From Brachypterus glaber (taxonomy: Eukaryota; Arthropoda; Insecta; Coleoptera; Kateretidae), in the NCBI GenBank assembly GCA_958510825.1, contig OY294044.1:39543816-39607815 (forward strand): DNA of 64,000 nucleotides, given 5' to 3'. Position 1 is the first letter of the stretch. Each line of letters opens with the position of its first letter. The notes under the pieces were generated by a model. The model saw only the letters and a program-made list of their open reading frames with translations, was not told the DNA's origin and ran no database searches. The translations under genes were made by a program, and so were the position numbers. This document shows positions 20,512-31,225 of this stretch, one piece after another.

Positions 20512-20992
20512 TGTTAAACTTTAAAAATTACAATGCTAATAAATTTAAAATAAATTGTTCTTTTCACAGCTCTTTCGAATATAAAATTAAGGTAAAACTC
20601 TGAATTTACTGATGTCGAAATGTATAAATTTTATTAAAACAAAATTTTCCCTTAAATAATATTTTGTTTCAGTTAAAGATTTTAACACCAAATTTGCAAA
20701 AATAGACTAATAAAAAATAAGATTATTTATTAAACAAGCAAAAAATATTATTTTTTTTGACAAATATTTTTATTGAAAAGGCGAAAATGTTCAGGTATCT
20801 CCAATAATAGAATGATTAAAAAATCAAAAAAAAAAAAATAAAAATGTAATATTGTCTTTCTTTCCTAGCTTAATCGTAGGATTATGAAGAAAACTATTAT
20901 TTTTAACCCGAAATAAGGCAAAATAGTATGTTTTCAAAAGTAGGTACGTGTAATACAATTGAAATTTTAGAATTTTAGAATATACCCAGGTA
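20512..20992. other. AT-rich DNA, nothing recognised
   Basis: No open frame or repeat boundary was identified up to the TIR element at 20993. Confidence 0.4.
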
Positions 20993-21757
20993 GCAAGGGA
21001 TGTTATATTACAAGAAATTAACATCACTTTTGGGTGTATTTTTAAACTAAATCATAACATCACATAATATTGAAAAATAACACGTATTTAACATCACATT
21101 TGCAACGTAACACGTGTGACGTGACAACCATGTTATTTAATAACAAATATTTAGCAACGCTGTGAATATATCGCATGTCACATATTAACGTGGCTTTCAC
21201 GTAAATGTCATGTTATTTTGCTTCTCACCGACGTTCGAAGCAAAAAAATCGATATAAGATGATGTTGATAGAGTAAATTATTATAAGGAAATTGTATACA
21301 CAGTATACGATTTCCAATGGATAGGGGCTCTGCCGGGCTTCTCAAGACACGGATTAAAGGAATATATTCTCCGCTTAATCTGCAATTTCGTATTTAGAAT
21401 CTATCTGTTTCAATCTGTGATTGTTTCAATTACTGATTGATTTTAAATCCGATTTTTTTATAGGGTTATAGCGCTTTTAATGGTTTTAATTTAGAAAAAG
21501 CTAATATACTAGAATGTTATTTAAATATTAAAGTACCAGTAACGGCATCCATACGATATTAGATATAACATGATTGTGGATTTATGATGTCACAAACACG
21601 TTATTTTCGGGATGTCATTCTGTGATGTTATTAGGGGCGGACTTAGGACATCCCCACCATGCTACATTCTTGTTAAATGAGACTACAATCTTAACATCAC
21701 ATGTCACATATTAACGTGACTTTCACGTGAATGTCATGTTATTTTGCTACCTGGGTA
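20993..21757. mobile_element. TIR element, ends CCCAGGTAGCAA, TA flanks
   Basis: TACCCAGGTAGCAA (20993-21006) is exactly inverted at 21744-21757. If the end is CCCAGGTAGCAA, the flanking TA on each side would be the target duplication of Tc1/mariner-type elements. A subterminal segment (atgtcacatattaacgtg, ctttcacgt, aatgtcatgttattttgc) occurs directly repeated at about 21173-21233 and 21701-21750. It contains acgtgtgacgtgac-like palindromic steps. No transposase frame is present; 763 bp, non-autonomous. Confidence 0.75.
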
Positions 21758-21763
21758 GTGAAA

Positions 21764-21905
21764 GTATAAAATAGTTATTTATGATATAAGTGCTAAAAGT
21801 GAGAATTTATTTTGTGAGAAGGGAAATTTGACGCCAAAGGGGGAGTGTCCCGTTCTTTCCAACAACATAAAATCACTTTTAGCACATGTATCATACACTA
21901 TTTTT
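21764..21905. repeat. Imperfect hairpin next to the TIR element
   Basis: tatttatgatataagtgcta-aaagtga (about 21776-21802) is mirrored by cacttttagcacatgtatca-taca (about 21872-21895). The loop holds ggagtgtcccgttctttcc. It may be a small MITE; no coding. Confidence 0.55.
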
Positions 21906-22966
21906 TCTACAAGCACCATTAAAAGTACAAATTACCGCATTTCTTACGTTAAGCGATAGTTGCGTGAGTATCGCGTAACATATTGTGCGGACCGTGTTGT
22001 TTTACGAACCTTCTACCGAAGTATCGCTTGAAGCCAGCTAATACGTCATGTCCCTCACGTCACAAAGGTCCTTCGATAAAACACCCCAGCGGTTAACATT
22101 TGATCTTCGAGCCAAGGATATCTCTGAATTTTTGTTCTTTTGGAAAACTTCCATTTTTTTTCGCGGCATTTTTCATTTTGTACTTTGGCTTAAAATTTAG
22201 GTTATTGTTTTTTTAATTATGAAATTTTTTTTCGCCTTTTACTATACCGTATAGTGGTGGTACATATACACACCCCGGCAGAATTATCCTAAATCCACCC
22301 TAAAGTGTCTTCCTCTCAAATTTTTTGACGTTTCCTCATTGTATAGTTCTATTAGTATACAAAAAACTGTTTTTTGAAATCTTTTATCGTTCTTTTTTTT
22401 AATGGTAACGAAATTCATAAAAACAGAAAATAAATATTTTTTAACTTTAAACGAAGTTGAATATTTATAATTAAATTGTTAAATATTAAATTAAATTATA
22501 TGTATAACAATCAATCATGATTTTTTTTCGCGACCGCTGCAAAAAAAAATATTTTTTTTTATTTCACTCATATTTTTGAAAATATTAATTTGAAATCAGC
22601 TCGTCGAGATCTATCGACATGAATTTTTTTAAAAAAATCTGATACATGGTCGAAATCGAAGATTTTGTGACCAAATGGTCACAAAATATTGCATTTTGGC
22701 CATTTTTTACATTTGTCTGAACAAAATCATATCGATAAATATTATACATGAGTATTTCCACGTCAACTATCCCCTCGATCCTGAACTCATCTCTCCGATT
22801 TTGCTGAAATTTTGCATGTCCCCATAACTTAGTGTTTATATACCCCCATTAATGGCGTTTTGCGAAAAAATCGTTGGTTGCTGAGATATTAGGGTGGGTC
22901 ATTTGCCTTTTTCAAAATCGGAAAACAACCATGTAATAAATTCGTAATAACTTAACTTCTATTGAA
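21906..22966. other. Unassigned AT-rich region
   Basis: No gene is seen. A moderately GC region at 21940-22110 (aaccttctaccgaagtatcg, aggtccttcgataaaacacc) has weak inverted symmetry. The remainder is AT-rich with long T runs. The stretch ends where the palindrome arm starts. Confidence 0.4.
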
Positions 22967-24734
22967 GATATAGACTTTAATCGTATTGATTTTTAAAGAG
23001 AATCAAATTATGGTCTAAAAAATCCATCTTTTTAACCATTCTGACATTTCCAAGATGGCGGACCGCCATGCCAATTCGGGGAAGTTTATATTTTGTATCC
23101 CCAAAATAGCTTATCTTCGATTTTTTTATATTTTTTTACTATTTACTTGTATTTAGGGGTTAGTATGTCCCTATAAAATATTTCGACTCAAATAACATAT
23201 TTGTGGAAGATATGACCCATAATGTTTTTTTTCATTTTTAACTACAAAAAATGAGCTCTGTGTGGAATTTAATGAAGAAACTAAATCCATTGCACAATAT
23301 TATTAATTTGATTACTTATTTAATGAAATAACAATATACAGGGTGTACCAAAAACCTAGGAGCACACTATACAGGGTGTCACAGAATGTTTCCAAAATCT
23401 CTTAAGGGTAATTAGATCTTGTCAAAATAATACCACAAGTTCATATAAAATTTTTGGCTACGCCCCCCTTACTCTGAGATATTTACCCCCCAAGATGAAA
23501 TAAAAAAATTAATTTTTTTTGATAACTTTCTTACTTTTTAATATTTATTGACATTTTTTTTTGAGTGGTTTAAGAAAATTATTTCGCATTGAATGATTTT
23601 TACAGAAGTTCCGTAATTATCAGACAAGTCATTGGCGGACTTCCGTTATGGTTGCAAACCCCTAAGTTTCATAGGGTTACAAATTTTAGACATTTGATTA
23701 CTTTTTTTACATTTGTGAGTAATTTTGATTAAAAAAGTACTCTACACAAAATTCGATAACATGAAGCGTTTCCGAGAAAAAGGCACCTTAAAAAAATTGT
23801 TAAAAAATGGTAAAAAGTTTTTTTTATTTTTTATCTAAGGGGTGAATGTCTCAAAGGGGAGGGGGGCTAGTCAAAAATTTCATATGGACTTTTTATTTCA
23901 TTTTAATGAGATAAAAGCATTTTTTAAATAATATATAGCATTTTTGAAAAAATATAAAAATATTTTTTTACGGTCCTCCTGCCTTTGAATTAAAAAAGTG
24001 CCTTTTTCTCAGAAACACTTCATTTTATCGAATTTTTTGTAGAGTGATTTTTTGATTATAATTGGTCACAGAATGTACAAAAGTAATTCAAATTCTAAAA
24101 TTTGTACCCCTAAAAAAATTTAGGAGTTAGGACCGTCCGCCCCTGACTTCTCTGATAACTTTTAAAACTTCTGTTAAAATCATTCAATGCGAAATAATTT
24201 TCTTAAACAACTCAAAAAAAATTGTCAATAAATATTAAAAAGTAAGAAAGATAAAAAATAAATAATTTTTTTATTTCATCTTGGGGGGCAAATAGAGTAG
24301 GGGGGGCGTAGCCAAAAATGTTATATGGTACACCCTGTATATTGTTATTGAAGACCCTTTTCATTAAATAAGTAATCAAATTGATAATATTGTGCAATGG
24401 AATTAGTTTCTTCATTAAATTCCACACAGAGCTCATTTTTTGTAGTTAAAAATGAAAAAAAAAATAGGGTGTGGTCGCACATTATGGGTCATATCTCCCA
24501 CAAATATGTTATTTGAGTCGAAATATTTTATAGGGACATACTACCACTAAATACAAGTAAACAGTAAAAAAATAAAAAAATCGAAGATAAGCTATTTTGG
24601 GGATACAAAATATAAACTTCCCCGAATTGGCATGGCGGTCCGCCATCTTGGAAATGTCAGAATGGTTAAAAACATAGATTTTTTAGAACATAATTTGATT
24701 CGCTTTAAAAATCAATACGATTAAAGTCTATATC
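22967..24734. repeat. Large palindrome P1 (arms about 0.75-0.85 kb)
   Basis: Left arm about 22967-23800, right arm about 23985-24734. Clear pairs include gatatagactttaatcg / cgattaaagtctatatc, ccaagatggcggaccgccat / atggcggtccgccatcttgg, ccaattcggggaagtttata / tataaacttccccgaattgg, and gtgtggaatttaatgaagaa / ttcttcattaaattccacac. The spacer (~180 bp) is low complexity. An acagggtgtacc motif is near 23338 and its partner ggtacaccctgt at 24328. The arms differ by many substitutions and small indels, so the palindrome is not newly formed. The right arm ends at 24734, exactly at the start of an LTR. Confidence 0.92.
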
Positions 24735-24994
24735 TGTCATGCAATACTTTATACATCAATGTATAATAGGTTGCATATGTTTTTAAATATGTTGTAAACA
24801 GTATTCTACATGTATATATTATACCAAGTGCAGAGACCTATTCTGTATTTATTGTAGTTACCTATTTTTACTTCACATTCTAGTCGTGACATGTACGTCA
24901 CAAATATTTATTATATACGTTGATACCAATAAAATAGGCACAGATATTCTAATTACTTTATTTTTATTTAAATAATAATAAACAAAACTTTACA
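24735..24994 (+). mobile_element. 5' LTR of a Gypsy-type element
   Basis: TGTCATGCAATAC at 24735 to ACAAAACTTTACA at 24994 gives TG...CA ends and 260 bp. It is followed at once by TGGCGCAGT, a frequent Ty3/Gypsy primer-binding start. ccaataaaatagg near 24928 could be the polyadenylation signal. It was inserted into the right arm of palindrome P1. No matching 3' LTR is present in the window. Confidence 0.8.
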
Positions 24995-25012
24995 TGGCGC
25001 AGTTATAAAAAA
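24995..25012 (+). promoter_or_regulatory. Primer-binding site
   Basis: TGGCGCAGTTATAAAAAA directly follows the LTR end. The first nine bases fit the TGGCGCAGT sites of many Gypsy elements; the rest looks decayed. The tRNA is not assigned. Confidence 0.6.
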
Positions 25013-25106
25013 CGAACCGTTAAAATAAAAAAAGTGCCTTTTCTCGCGAAAATTTTTGGGTGTGTCGTGATAGAATTTTTTTTTTGAGAGTTAATTTTAA
25101 TTAACT

Positions 25107-25998
25107 ATGGATTTTCGTGAAGTAGAACCTGAGTGAAAATTGGAGATGGTTCCAAACTTATTTGTTAGCCACCGGTCCGGAAACCTGAGTGAAAATTGGA
25201 GACGCTTCCAAACTTATTTGTTAGCCACCGAAGTCTGCAAGAAGGAAGAGAAGACCCAGTGTTCGCAGTTAGTTTTAATGATTGGGGAACCTGGCATGAG
25301 GATTTTCAACACTTTCCAGATTTCACCAGAAGAAAACGATAAGATTAAGTTATTATATGACAAATTTGATAACCATTTTGCTCCTCGAAAGAATCTCACT
25401 CATGAAAGACGTAAATTCCTAACGAACAGGCAGAAAGAGAATCAAAGTAAAGAGGAGTATTTGGTAGAACTAAAAAACCTATAGTTATCTTGTGAATTTG
25501 GTGATATTCGAGAAACTTTGGTTAAAGACATTTTAATATGTGGTTTAAAGCCTAAAAATATAAGGGAAAAATTGCTTCAAGATGATGTCAAAACCCTGGA
25601 GGAAGCTGAAAAAAAATTGTATTAATATCATGAACACTCAAAAACGATCTATGGAGATTTCAAATAACCATGAACATTTTTCAACCACTCAGAGCAGCAG
25701 ATTTGAAAAGATGTCCAGACAGCCTAGTCGTGGAAGTTGCAATTTTCAGCATATAAAAGGGAAGTGTCCTGCTTATAATAAAATTTGTAATAAATGTAAA
25801 AAACCTAACCATTTTCCAAATTGCTGTAGGTCAACAAATATAAACAAATTTGACCCTAAAATTTCTAATTTTCGTAATATTAATTTTTTAGAAGTTAAAG
25901 ACAATGATTCTGATTCTGATTTTCTTTCTATAGATTGCATCAACACCGTGTGCAGAGAATCTCGGGCGGAGTCATGTATGGTTGGATCTCAACGATAG
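25107..25998 (+). pseudogene. Gypsy gag with zinc-knuckle region
   Basis: Starts with ATG at 25107 (MDFREVEP, then stop). A 114-codon frame (25140-25484) contains NLSENWRRFQTYLLATEV, QLVLMIGEPGMRIFNTF, DKIKLLYDKFDNHFAPRKN and RRKFLTNRQKE, which is the capsid core of K02A2.6-type Gypsy gag. After a stop the other frame continues CEFGDIRETLVKDILICGL and EKLLQDDVKTLEEAEK. A later frame (25582-25998) has CNFQHIKGKCPAYNKICNKC and HFPNCCR, a decayed double CCHC knuckle. A ~56-bp direct duplication near 25126-25232 disrupts the N-terminus. Confidence 0.85.
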
Positions 25999-26075
25999 GT
26001 CAGTATCGTTTAAGATTGACATTGGGGCTGAAGCCAACGTTCTTCCGTTAAGGTACTATAATTTTGTTAATGTAG
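25999..26075 (+). pseudogene. Start of Gypsy protease, truncated
   Basis: The plus-strand frame reads DLNDRSVSFKIDIGAEANVL. DIGAEAN stands where DTGAEAN would be the active-site box, so the catalytic Thr is replaced by Ile. The frame is lost at about 26075, where the sequence changes to tgtaggattttggatatctc, possibly the TG start of another inserted LTR. The remaining pol is absent. Confidence 0.7.
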
Positions 26076-27130
26076 GATTTTGGATATCTCAGGTTACAAT
26101 AAAACACAGATTACACTACTACTCGGCTAACCACACAAGACTGACTCACTACAATTAAGTTTATTCTTTTGGTACAATCTTATGTAATCGCTTCGTTCTT
26201 TATTTAATTTCAATACACTACATCTCTCCTTTGTTTTTTTAGATATATATATATATTTTTTTATAACAATTTATAACTTTAAAATGCACACAAGACTAGC
26301 ACCAGCCTAGAATATTTAACTTGTTCTAAATTACAATTACTTATGACTACTTATGACTACTTAAGACTACTTATGACTAACTTATGACTAATGGTTAAAT
26401 TATGTCGATAAAGTAAATGATTTTATAATCACTGCCTATCTAGATATTTAGTTTGTTTCGACTGAGGTACAAAGTCACAGTTACTATAATTTCCTTGTAA
26501 TAATATAGTTTTGAATATTTTAGACAATTTTATTTAGAACTTTTCTGTAGTTGATCTATCACATACTTCCCATTTCCCTTTTTTTTTACATAATATCCCA
26601 AGGTGGACAAGATTTCTTTTCTTTAATTTTATTCCTAATAGGTATATGTCAAAACGTTTCTGTTAATGTTGCTTGGTTTGCCTATATATCTGACAAGAAA
26701 GATTTTATTTCCGTCTATTGTTTTGGGTGTTTGAAGGAAGAAGTGAACTGTTTTCAGACTACAGGAGGAACGCATATGAACTGGTTCACTATTAACGAGA
26801 ATATCGATAAGGACGTTTTGAACTAATGGAATAGTAAATTATTGGTGACATTTTTTATGACGTAAAATTTAGTGGTTTCATTTTATTGTTTACTATAACT
26901 TTAGATTCAAAAGAATGGTTAATAGTATTTCGCTACCATAAGCCATCAAGATTTTATAAGACTATTTTCCAGCTTTTGCTCCACGAATCTATTAGCATTT
27001 TAGCTTCTACTAAGCCTAATAAACAAGTTATAGTTTCATCCTTATCAATGTAGAAAACGTAGTCGACCTTATTTTCTGAGTTAGACTATTCTCCAATAGT
27101 ATGAATACCGGACCCACTAAACATGAAACA
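26076..27130 (-). pseudogene. Uncertain retroelement remnant
   Basis: The block starts with an LTR-like TGTAGGATTTTGG and carries a 13-bp-type tandem (acttatgactact units, 26336-26395) and a short (AT) run. On the minus strand, 26551-27060 shows broken coding-like text including LVEAKMLIDSWSKSWK, weakly like a retropepsin LIDSG site, but with several stops. A 91-codon plus-strand frame in the same place (26551-26826) matches nothing known. I cannot assign the element with confidence. Confidence 0.3.
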
Positions 27131-29150
27131 TAGAAACCACCTTTATACAATATTTTATTTAAATAGCATGACATACATTTAAAACATTTTTAAATGTTGC
27201 ATTTAAATAAGATAATTTGCATTGTTTTACTTTTAAACGTTAACGCAACCTTGTATTTGTATATGCATTAAGATGTTGTTAATATAAACGTCTTATTGTA
27301 TTGCAATATTAGAAACCCTTTAAAATGACTTAACATTTGTTGCATATTTTCTTGGGACGATTTCCTTGGCGTCATGCTATAGGTGGCGCCACATATTGTT
27401 TCCTACCACTAAAATACTTGTAAACACTATAAGGGATTTTTAGGAATAATGTACGTGATAGTAACGGAAAAACAAAGTTTATAACCAGTTTTCGGTTAAC
27501 CGGTTGTTGAAGTTACCTCAGACCGGTTCTCGGTTAAAACTCGAAAGCAAAACCGGTTTGTACCAGATAATGTATTTGTTACAATATCAAGATATTTACG
27601 AAACATTATTAAAAGTATCGTGGCAATATTTAGCTGAGGTTGTGCTTTATTAAAATGGTAATATTTTAATGTAGCCCTACATAATCTTAAGGTCGTGAGT
27701 TACATAAACATTTGTTTTTTTTTTGTAATGTAGCACAGGGGGACATTTGCGGACGTGACAACATTGCATATACATTATTTTTATTTAGATGTAATTGTTA
27801 CCGGATAACATTTTATTGTAGATGTAAAGTTGTTGCAAAATACATAGCATAGCATTTATTACAGGTTTGGAATATAAAGAAATATAGGATGTTTTACGTA
27901 GAACGTTCTTAGCAGGTTTTAAGACATCCAATGGATACCGTTTTAATCATACGAAAGCTTCTGATCATTCTAAAAAATCTTGCAGAATATGCCCAGCATC
28001 TTATAATTTGCAAAACTATCTAACCCAATTTATGATCTGTCAAATCTAAAGTAGTCAATATCCAGAACAGTGACATGTGTAATAATGACACTGTGTGGTA
28101 CAAAAAGATGTCTTAAATAGACAACATTTAAAATTCAGGAATATTAACATTTTCCTGCATTAATTTGTTTGTATACAGGTACATACCTTTCTATGCTTAC
28201 AATACAATCTTACATAGCCTACAAACACTGGACTTAATAAAATCGCCAATCACTAGACTTAGATCTATAATTCTAATCCAATAATACACGATGGGAATCA
28301 CCAAAACAATAAATGTATAATTTTTTATCGGCCACTATAGAATTACAACTCAAACATGTCCAAAATGTATGAGATATCCAAAATGTATTGCAGAACATTG
28401 GCAAATTCCGATACCTTCTATCAGAACATTCTTAGAATATGCATAGCATAATTTTTAAGAACATTGTTAACAGAAATTTCTTAGAATATGCATTGGAGCA
28501 ATGATATGAGAAACTTTTAAGGATATGTCATGCATTTTAAGAGCAAGTTTTAAGCATAATCATAGCATATCTAAAGGTTTATTCTTAGAATATTCCCAAT
28601 AGAATAATTAGAGAATATTCTTAGATCATCGGTGCTATTTGGGGTATTCATACACATGTGCGTAAACGTAAACCCACACATATTCCCTGCTAACACATCC
28701 TTTAAAGAAGGAAACCTGTTAATTTTAATGTTTTATCCACTAGATTTTTATGGTTTTCTTAATAAAAAGCATAATTGTGAGAATAATAGCGTATGCAACT
28801 CGTCGCTTACCTTTTCCAATATACTCGATTTTTTCCTCGTAATGTACTCTCGTACACCAAAATTAGGTTCGAAAACTCGTTGCGTAATTTATCATTAATA
28901 TACGGTTGCCTTTTATCACACTCTATGGTTTTTTATAATAAACTAACGCTTATGAAAGGTAATATAATAAAAGCAGAAAATTTAATATTTTGTTCCTTAA
29001 TTAAAGTATTTCAGTATAAATATAATTTTAATGTTTTTAAAAGAACTAAGTTTTTGCGTTATTTGTAGGCGAAATATTCTTCATATTTAAAACTTACTTT
29101 AGGTCGTATTTTGTTTGGAGACTCCTACGCACATAATATGTGATACCTAC
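27131..29150. other. AT-rich region without recognised gene
   Basis: 27480-27575 has a local inverted/direct repeat of ccggtt boxes (ggttaaccggttgttgaag, ccggttctcggttaaaac). 28430-28625 holds five or six loose repeats of ttcttagaatatgcatag-like text. Short frames at 28632-28898 and 28793-29068 have no family motif and overlap in different frames, so I do not call a gene. Confidence 0.4.
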
Positions 29151-29156
29151 ATGTAC

Positions 29157-29660
29157 TGATGCCATATTGTGCCATATTGTGCCATACGTACATACACATA
29201 CACACTATTACACGCACGTATATTTACTATGGCATCTGTGCATCAGGCGACAAAATGGCATCATTGAATCTAAGACCAGTACAGTGTGCGTCACAAAAAG
29301 AGTATTACGACAATCTGACCCGAATCTTGATACACTCGGTATTAAAAAAGAAAACTGCATGTCATACTTTATGGCGTCAGATGCCACATGTAGTTCTCTA
29401 AAGAATCATCTATGCATGATGCCTTATATACTTTGTGTATGCTTTACACCTCACTAAAAAATATTTATGGCATCTACCTACATCCATGAATTGAATTTAA
29501 CTCGTTTATGGCGTCAGATGCCACATGTGTTTCTATAAAGGGATTATCTATGTATGATGCCTAATGAACTTTGTGTATATTTGATATTATACATAAAAGT
29601 ATTTATGGCATCTACACTCCAAAATTTGATTTAAAATAGTTTATGGCATCGGACCGATGA
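29157..29660. repeat. GATGCCA/TGGCATC motif cluster, left
   Basis: GATGCCA, TGGCATC or one-base variants (TGGCGTCAGATGCCACATG) occur about ten times here, for example at 29157, 29230, 29255, 29371, 29465, 29507, 29604 and 29642. Two ~135-bp sub-blocks (29365-29480 and 29505-29620) are direct repeats of each other: tttatggcgtcagatgccac, then ctataaag, atctatg-atgatgcct and tttgtgtat. Confidence 0.8.
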
Positions 29661-30239
29661 TTAAATTTTTAATTTTGCCATATATTTATCTCGATGTAGT
29701 TATAATCAATTTATTCAAATAATATTACATCAGTTTTTTTTTTCAACTTTGATCGGCCATTCAACGAATTTATGTCTCTAAGAAAAAAAAACAATAATAT
29801 TGTTAAAATAAATTATAAGTTTAGTCTGATAAATGAAATAGCACACTCGTTATTTTAGTCAAAATTATTGCAAAATATAATTTATCCAATAAAACGTAAA
29901 ATAATTGACTATTGAAATTTTCAAAATAATCTGTCAAACGTAAAAGGATAAAAATTTTTGCTATCCGGCGCGCCGCGGCAATTTGCATGCAATTAGCAGA
30001 AAAAATAAACTAAGATGCTTTAAGCTAAAATTAAAATATACATTTTAATAAAGAATATCTGGATATTTTGACAATATCATAATAGTATATTATGCACTTA
30101 GTATGCGAACTAAGTATTTAGTGTACGAGACTGAAGTTTTTTTGCTGAGACGGAGTAGAGAAAAAAAATAGTCGAGAATACTTAAGACAGTTCGCATACG
30201 TGGTGCGTATAATGTTTTTTCTCTACCTAAAGCTAGTAA
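29661..30239. other. AT-rich spacer, no gene
   Basis: No gene. One GC island, ccggcgcgccgcggc, is at about 29965. The segment near 30090-30190 has weak dyad symmetry (cacttagtatgcgaactaag; cttaagacagttcgcatacg). Confidence 0.4.
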
Positions 30240-31225
30240 CTTCAAATATTAGTAAAAATATAGTTTAGAAATTGCGTTGATTGGATTGAAAACAACCTAA
30301 TTTAAGACCGACGTAAATCTGTCACACATTCAAATTGGTACAGGTGATGCAAGTTATCAAGTGGTTAAAAAAAATCAAACTTTCAAATATCGGAGGATGA
30401 CAATGTCAAATTAAACTCGTAAATATAAAAAAAATCATAGCGTTACTATTCGAAAGTGTCAACCCTTCAAATTGGTACAGGTAATGCACGTTAACGAGTA
30501 GTCTAAGAAAAAATACATAAATCAAAATATCGGATGATGACGGGATCAAATTGACCTTTAATATAAAAAATTCTAGCAACGGGTTTCCAACAACGGCTTT
30601 TCGGTAACTTCTTTAATAAAAGGTGTCAGACATTAAAATCGGTACAGTAAATAAACATTAACAAGTACTTTAAGAAAAAAAAAATACAGACATCCAAATA
30701 TAGGAGGATGACAAGGTCAAATTGAAATCTAATATAAAAAAAATTATAGCTTTACTATTTGAAGGTGTGACACCTTCTAATAGTAACGCTATGATTTTTT
30801 TATATGAGGGATCAATTTGACCTCGTCATCCTCCGATATTTGGATGTCTATATTTTTTTTCTTAAACTATTCGTCAACGTGCATCACCTGCACTAATTTT
30901 AAGGTGTGATACCTTTTAATGCTATGATTTTTTTTATATCAATTTAACCTCTTCATCCTCCGATGTTTGGATGTCTGTATTTTTTTCTTAAACTACTCAT
31001 CAGCGTGCATTACCTGTACCAATTTGAAGGTGTGACACCTTCTAATAGATCAATTTGACATCGTCATCCTCCGATATTTGAAAGTTTGATTTTTTTTTCG
31101 TTTGGACTTTGCCAATTTACCAATTTGAATGTTTGACAACTTTACCCCGGTCTTAAATTAGGTTGTTTTTAATTCAATCAACGCAATTGTTTGTAGCTTA
31201 TATTTCTAAACTATTTTTTTAAATT
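30240..31225. mobile_element. Inverted-repeat element that contains the satellite orientation switch
   Basis: The left end region (aatatagtttagaaattgcg, ttgattggattgaaaacaac, ctaatttaagacc) is inverted at 31140-31225 (ggtcttaaattaggttgttt, ttaattcaatcaacgcaatt, atttctaaactattttt). Between them, satellite monomers run one way up to about 30765 and the other way after it, meeting at gaaggtgtgacaccttc. This is the layout of a foldback element with tandem-repeat arms. Confidence 0.75.

Noticed and set aside
22967..24734. Palindrome as pure assembly artefact
   Set aside because: The arms differ by many substitutions and indels and one is cut by an LTR, which argues for a real, old structure, though reads were not available.
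28632..29068. Two overlapping 88- and 91-codon frames
   Set aside because: AT-rich, in different frames, with no motif or supporting signals; likely chance.
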